A stretch of 64,000 nt of DNA from NCBI GenBank assembly GCA_025060675.1, contig JANXBI010000018.1, positions 175,713 to 239,712 of the forward strand, given 5' to 3'. This DNA is from Candidatus Caldatribacterium sp. Lineage in GTDB: Bacteria; Atribacterota; Atribacteria; Atribacterales; Caldatribacteriaceae. The translations under genes and the position numbers were made by a program. The notes beneath the pieces were generated by a model. The model had not been told where the DNA came from, did not search any database, and saw only the letters and a program-made list of their open reading frames with translations. Every line of letters starts with the position of its first letter. Position 1 is the first letter of the stretch. This document shows positions 60,736 to 64,000 of the stretch, piece after piece.

Positions 60736-61088
60736 GGGGGCGTTTTGGTCTCGACAGGGCCGAAGGGGCTAAAGAGGCGAGCCGAGGTCTCCACCGGGGC
60801 TCGTAAAAAAGGTGGAAGGCAAAGAAACGCCGAAAACGCACTTGCCCTTGCTGCGTAAGGGAAACGCAGCACACCCCTTTGCGGACCGCCTGCTACGCAA
60901 AGAGGGTGAGAAATTGCGGGCTCGCCTCCGGGATTCCTCAGGTACCGGAGGGACGAAACACTGAGGGAGTGTGCAGTCCATCCGGCCTCAGGGAGGGACA
61001 GCACACAAAACAAAAACTGAGGCTACGCTCGTAGGCTCTTTGGTCTTTGCGGTTCTGGACGTGGGTTCGATTCCCACCGCCTCCACCA
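60736..61088 (+). ncRNA. ssrA: Transfer-messenger RNA (tmRNA, one-piece)
   Basis: The 353-nt RNA rescues stalled ribosomes. Its tRNA-like ends pair GGGGGCG (60736-60742) with CGCCTCC before A-CCA (61085-61088), with a T arm GGGTTCGATTCCC. The tag frame ends GAA AAC GCA CTT GCC CTT GCT GCG TAA (stop 60856-60858). With GCC at 60829 as resume codon the tag is AENALALAA; the resume codon is inferred. The gene is directly downstream of smpB, and foreign DNA begins after its CCA. Confidence 0.95.
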
Positions 61089-61109
61089 CATCAGCAAGGG
61101 GGAATGAGA

Positions 61110-61262
61110 ATGCCGCTGAAGCGAGGGAGTTCACGGAAAGTCATCAGTGAGAACATCAGAAAGCTCATTAAGGAAGGATACCCACAGAAGCAGGCAGTGG
61201 CTATAGCCCTCCGTGTTGCTGGTAAGGCAAGAGGGAAACGATCGTGTCGGAAGAAGACTTGA
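61110..61262 (+). CDS. Small basic phage-type protein
   Basis: The 50-aa protein reads MPLKRGSSRKVISENIRKL and continues with a GYPQKQAVAIAL motif and a Lys/Arg-rich tail. Very similar small proteins of unknown function are common in tailed-phage genomes. AAGGGGG is spaced 7 nt from ATG 61110; ATG 61104 is also in frame. It lies 21 bases after the tmRNA CCA, a frequent phage integration point. Confidence 0.7.
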   Translation: MPLKRGSSRKVISENIRKLIKEGYPQKQAVAIALRVAGKARGKRSCRKKT

Positions 61263-61474
61263 ACCTTTCCCCGTTCTTCCTCTACCTCGTCGTGAACCAC
61301 CACCTCTGTTTCATCGCCTCCCCAACCTGGCCAATCGCCCAACGGACTATTCACCTTTTCCTCTCCGCCTACCGAAAGGCTCTTGAGACATCCATCGTCT
61401 GGTACGTGAGGGCAGATGAACAGCTCCAAAATTTCGTACACCTTGCCGAAATCCCTGAACCATCCTGCAACTGA
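61244..61474 (+). CDS. Hypothetical protein in phage-like segment
   Basis: The 76-aa protein is not recognised. GAGGGA lies 7 nt before GTG 61244, and the gene overlaps the previous one by 19 bases, as in compact phage operons. Codons are C-ending and pyrimidine-rich on the coding strand (ATC, ACC, TTC), unlike the host genes upstream. The middle is hydrophobic and aromatic but too mixed to call a membrane segment. Confidence 0.5.
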   Translation: MSEEDLNLSPFFLYLVVNHHLCFIASPTWPIAQRTIHLFLSAYRKALETSIVWYVRADEQLQNFVHLAEIPEPSCN

Positions 61475-61492
61475 GTGGAGTAGGTGACTTGA

Positions 61493-61681
61493 GTGGCCAA
61501 CGTCTCCCGAATGGTCTTCAAGAACCTCAAAAAAGACCTCCAGTTTTGGATTACCTCTGTCGAATCCTGGATCTCCTATGGAGTCCGACTCTCCCCACAG
61601 GAGACCGATGAGCTCCTTGGACTCATTGAAGAACTCAAAACACGGATTGCCACCTACCGGAATCGTCTGTTGAACAACTGA
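61493..61681 (+). CDS. Hypothetical protein in phage-like segment
   Basis: The 62-aa protein is mostly helical, with a likely amphipathic C-terminal half (ETDELLGLIEELKTRIATY). It has GTG 61493 preceded by AGGTGA and shares the C-rich codon use of its neighbours. No family is recognised. It precedes the methylase fragment by 26 bases. Confidence 0.5.
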   Translation: MANVSRMVFKNLKKDLQFWITSVESWISYGVRLSPQETDELLGLIEELKTRIATYRNRLLNN

Positions 61682-61707
61682 ACCCCAAAGGAAGGAGGTT
61701 GGGACAT

Positions 61708-62184
61708 ATGGGTGGGATGCGAACAGTACCTTCCCCGTGCACGCTTCAAACCATCCTCGCGAACCTCCCTCCACATATCCTCTACGTTGAACCACTTGGA
61801 GGCGGCGCTTTTCCCCTTCTCCAGAAGCCACCAACTACTGCCGAAGTCTACAACGACCTTGACTCTACCATCATCACCTTCTTTAGGATGCTCCGTGATC
61901 CAAAGCAGTTTCAAGACTTCACGTACCAACTCTTCCTCCTTGAAACTACGACAGATCCTGAACCACACCAAGTGTCCAACACACCGAAACGGATTGCCCA
62001 GTGGTTCTTGAGGGCAAAAGCGAGCCTCAGGGTCTCCTCATGGGAACGGAGCAGTGCTCCACAAACCATACTCAGGATGGACGTTGCAGAAACGTACCTC
62101 CCCCATCTCATACACATCGATGGTCTCTACGGGGTATGCACCAGACTCCTCCGTGTCCAAATGGAACAGTTCCTCTTTTTATAG
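61708..62184 (+). pseudogene. D12-class DNA adenine methyltransferase, C-terminus missing
   Basis: The 158-aa fragment matches the N-terminal half of phage-type Dam/D12 methylases: LPPHILYVEPLGGGAFPLL (normally YVEPFGGG), KPPTTAEVYNDLD, and LLRVQMEQ, which corresponds to the VQIEN segment just before the catalytic region. The DPPY catalytic motif, expected within the next 30-40 residues, is absent. The reading frame ends where the IS607-type element begins. GGAGG is 9 nt before ATG 61708. Confidence 0.7.
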
Positions 62185-62206
62185 TCATTTATTCAATGAC
62201 TATAAA
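62178..62206. repeat. Perfect 12-bp inverted repeat at the tnpB 3' end
   Basis: TTTATAGTCATT (62178-62189) and AATGACTATAAA (62195-62206) form a perfect hairpin with a TATTC loop. It overlaps the tnpB stop codon and lies at the right end of the element. It may be a transcription end, a part of the TnpB guide RNA or an end-recognition feature. Confidence 0.7.
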
Positions 62207-63295
62207 AGGGTTGTTTGTAGGTAGAGGGACTGTAGACTCCTCTATGAACCGCATAAGGATGTTTTTAGCACCTACGATATCTGCGTCTTCTTGATAATTA
62301 CAGCGCAAGCACATGAAAACATCCCCATTACGGTTCAACTTGTCCCGATAGCCACACATAGGACAAGTCCTACTAGTGTAAGCTGGTGGAACTGTGTGCC
62401 ACTGGACGCCAGTTACCTCACACAGTTCCTTTATTCTGGTGAGAGTGTGACCATAAAGCCAATTGTTAAACTTCCTGTTTACGGCTTTTGACCATTTACC
62501 TTTTTTCCCTTTCTTGAGGTTTTTGAGTTCTTCTATCACTGGACTAAAAGTGCCATCTATCACCTTCTTTAAAATTCGGTTTATCTCAGTTTTTAGGAAG
62601 TGCTTTTTCTGTTTCCAGTTCTTAGAATGTTGGTTTTTCCGGTCTATATCCCTTTCTATGATTTGTTTTAGGTGCTCCCCATAAACTTTTCCGTCGGAAG
62701 TGGCTATCAACTTCCTATAGCCTATGTCTATTCCTTTTGGCTTTTCTTGTCTGAGTTCTACAGTTTTCTTGAACATTAATTTCACATACCACTTACCATC
62801 TTTCTGGAGAATTTCTACAAATGGAGATAACAACCAGTTTTCGAAATATTCTTTCGCGTATTCGTAGTTTTTAATAGGAAACATTACCCATTCTTGCTTT
62901 TCTGGATCACGTAGCTTCAGCCAAAAGTCAAAGGAGTTTCCTCCTCTTTCCAACTTGAAAAACCTTTCATCTAACTTTAGGGATATGTTCCTAATTTCAG
63001 GCTTTTTGAGTTCCTTTCCCTTGTGTTTTTTCCTTCGTCTGAAATAACTCTTGAGAATCGCCTTTGCCTGCTCTAAGGCACAGCCTTTGTACCTTGCCGA
63101 TAGAAAGTGGCCTACTGGACAGGTTTTGACATCTTGATAATTTGGTACTTTATTTTGTTTTGTTCCAACATCAATAAAATACTCCATGACTCCTTTGTAG
63201 ACATTCCACAGTTTTTGAAGAAAAACCTTTTTTCCGGTATTGGCAAACTCAAGAGTGAAGAGAAGACTTCTGGTGATTTCTTTAGTCGTCGTCAT
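62189..63295 (-). CDS. tnpB: TnpB RNA-guided nuclease of the IS607 element
   Basis: TnpB proteins are RNA-guided DNA nucleases, relatives of Cas12. The 368-aa protein keeps the RuvC residues: Asp190 in GIDIG, Glu255/256 in SPVIEEL and Asp339 in DADIVGAKNIL. It also keeps the zinc finger cysteines 311, 314, 329 and 332 (CPMC, CLRC). All look functional. The guide RNA usually derives from the 3' end of tnpB and the element's right end, where a perfect hairpin lies here. It overlaps tnpA by 14 bases. Confidence 0.92.
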   Translation of the reverse strand: MTTTKEITRSLLFTLEFANTGKKVFLQKLWNVYKGVMEYFIDVGTKQNKVPNYQDVKTCPVGHFLSARYKGCALEQAKAILKSYFRRRKKHKGKELKKPEIRNISLKLDERFFKLERGGNSFDFWLKLRDPEKQEWVMFPIKNYEYAKEYFENWLLSPFVEILQKDGKWYVKLMFKKTVELRQEKPKGIDIGYRKLIATSDGKVYGEHLKQIIERDIDRKNQHSKNWKQKKHFLKTEINRILKKVIDGTFSPVIEELKNLKKGKKGKWSKAVNRKFNNWLYGHTLTRIKELCEVTGVQWHTVPPAYTSRTCPMCGYRDKLNRNGDVFMCLRCNYQEDADIVGAKNILMRFIEESTVPLPTNNPFIVIE

Positions 63296-63869
63296 TGCTC
63301 ATTATTTCATTGACAATCTTCTCAGCTTTCCTTTTTGCCCTGCGTAGTCCGTATAACTTGACAGAGAAGCTATAAATAACCGCTACGAAGTCTTGTACTA
63401 AGTCTTCCTTTTCTTCCTCAACACAGTTGACCACTTCTATCGTTTTGCCCTGGTCTTCTGCAAGGAGTTTAAGGTAGTTAAAACCAAACCTCGTGAGCCT
63501 GTCTTTGTGTTCTACGAGAAGAACGCCATAATCCTTTTGCTTGAGAAGTTTTATGAGCTTTGGTCTTGTATCGTTCACACCAGAACCTACTTCTTTAACT
63601 ATGTGCTTGATGTTGTATCCCCTTGCCATTGCATATTCTTTTAGTCTCTCTGCCTGCCTTTCAAGATTGTCTTTGTTCTCGTGGCTTGAGACTCTACAAT
63701 ATATGGCAACTTCCTTTAAAAAAGGCTTTTCTTTTTCTATCTGGTCTTCCAGAACTACTATAGTGCCAGTAGGTAGTTGTCTGGCGTTAGGCAGTTTCCC
63801 ATCCTTAAACATCTGCCACGCCCTGCGATAGCTTATGCCCATCTTCCTTGCCCAATCAGAGAGTTTCAT
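63282..63869 (-). CDS. tnpA: IS607-family serine recombinase TnpA
   Basis: The 195-aa transposase has an N-terminal MerR-like helix-turn-helix (MKLSDWARKMGISYRRAWQM) and a resolvase catalytic domain with AIYCRVSSHE (nucleophile Ser61), followed by DRLTRFG. It catalyses excision and integration of the element. ATG 63869 gives the standard start; a longer frame to 63905 runs into the promoter. Little or no ribosome site precedes it. Confidence 0.92.
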   Translation of the reverse strand: MKLSDWARKMGISYRRAWQMFKDGKLPNARQLPTGTIVVLEDQIEKEKPFLKEVAIYCRVSSHENKDNLERQAERLKEYAMARGYNIKHIVKEVGSGVNDTRPKLIKLLKQKDYGVLLVEHKDRLTRFGFNYLKLLAEDQGKTIEVVNCVEEEKEDLVQDFVAVIYSFSVKLYGLRRAKRKAEKIVNEIMSNDDD

Positions 63870-63876
63870 AGAAAGA

Positions 63877-63905
63877 AATACAAAACATACATCTATATTT
63901 GTCAA
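63877..63905 (-). promoter_or_regulatory. tnpA promoter
   Basis: On the minus strand, TTGACA (63905-63900), 17-nt spacer, TGTATT (63882-63877). The -10 ends 7 nt before the tnpA ATG, so the message would be leaderless or nearly so. Confidence 0.55.
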
Positions 63906-63915
63906 GAGGTATCTA

Positions 63916-64000
63916 TATAATTAAATACTAGTAACTCATACGTGACGAACCAGATCTTTCCCTTGGGAACGAAGGAGGTTTGGCACTTGAAGCAGGTGGT
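63916..64000. other. Flank of the IS element at the window edge, no gene assigned
   Basis: An AT-rich stretch to about 63940 is followed by sequence with the composition of the phage-like segment. AAGGAGG (63972-63978) lies 9 nt before TTG 63988, which could start a plus-strand gene cut by the window. No continuation of the methylase is seen. Confidence 0.3.

Larger units (their letters stand above)
62178..63915 (-). mobile_element. IS607-type element (serine recombinase TnpA plus TnpB)
   Basis: An AT-rich segment with two overlapping minus-strand genes, tnpA (serine recombinase) and tnpB, inserted in a methylase gene. Exact ends are not certain, because this family has no terminal inverted repeats or target duplication; the left end lies near 63906-63930 and the right near the hairpin. 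Both genes are intact, so the element may still be mobile. Confidence 0.8.

Noticed and set aside
61059..61088. Second copy of the tmRNA 3' end as an attachment-site repeat
   Set aside because: No repeat of this sequence was found downstream within the window, so an att pair cannot be claimed.
61091..61834. 247-aa minus-strand frame in the phage-like segment
   Set aside because: The plus-strand methylase motifs and ribosome sites fix the coding strand; the minus frame is open only because the plus strand is C-rich.
1..64000. CRISPR array
   Set aside because: No set of regularly spaced direct repeats was seen; the only RNA-guided component is the transposon TnpB.

Overview
The window is one contiguous piece of a bacterial chromosome, roughly half GC, with tightly packed genes, short or overlapping spacers, ATG/GTG/TTG starts and strong purine-rich ribosome binding sites. 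Sigma-A-type promoters are easy to see (TTGCAA/TTGACA, 16-18 nt, TATACT/TATAAT). The FabK, T-box, one-piece tmRNA, homocysteine-synthesis (HcyBio/NIL-ferredoxin/UPF0280), FAD-type glycerol-3-phosphate oxidoreductase and GH4 content suggests an anaerobic, possibly thermophilic, bacterium. An Atribacterota, Synergistota or Thermotogota-like lineage would fit, but this is an inference from gene content and no rRNA is present to test it.

Layout. (1) 1-16853 is a long housekeeping run: DUF177-rpmF-plsX-fabK-fabD-fabG-acpP-rnc-smc-ftsY-ffh-rpsP-khpA-rimM-trmD-rplS-lepB-rnhB-yraN-comM-dprA, covering lipid synthesis, RNA processing, chromosome organisation, SRP targeting and ribosome assembly. (2) 16917-17236 holds tRNA-Leu, initiator tRNA-Met and tRNA-Glu. 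(3) 17322-27394 is a carbohydrate locus: a LacI regulator with an operator over its own promoter, an Opp/Dpp-type ABC importer and two GH4 glycosidases. (4) 27391-30087 is a methionine T-box followed by the anaerobic homocysteine genes. (5) 30096-32286 has a membrane TPR protein and a radical SAM protein. (6) 32285-32606 is intergenic and contains a candidate structured RNA on the minus strand. (7) 32578-41223 is a tryptophan T-box followed by trpEGDCFBA-pgeF-speD-speE. trpG is split by a +1 frameshift at CTT-TGG. (8) 41216-44408 is hisZGD on the minus strand, divergent from a purC-like gene.

(9) 45422-49249 has tRNA-Arg, a FIST-GGDEF sensor and a convergent pgi. (10) 49304-53756 has a small membrane protein, a polar amino-acid ABC transporter, homoserine dehydrogenase and a small zinc-ribbon protein. 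(11) 53739-55585 has DUF1638, a PHP histidinol-phosphatase-like protein and a small membrane protein. (12) 55591-59348 is a glp locus (GlpP antiterminator behind a terminator, then two flavoproteins and DUF1667). (13) 59275-61088 has a TPR membrane protein, smpB and ssrA (tmRNA). (14) From 61089 to the end, composition and codon use change. Small phage-like genes follow the tmRNA 3' end, and an adenine methylase fragment stops where an AT-rich IS607-type element (serine recombinase plus TnpB) begins.

The amino-acid genes are linked by control as well as position. Two T-boxes with ATG and TGG specifiers read Met and Trp charging, homoserine dehydrogenase makes the aspartate-derived intermediate used nearby, and the trpG frameshift sits on a Trp codon. 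That last point is the most interesting signal in the window, but a one-base sequencing error would explain it equally well until relatives are checked.
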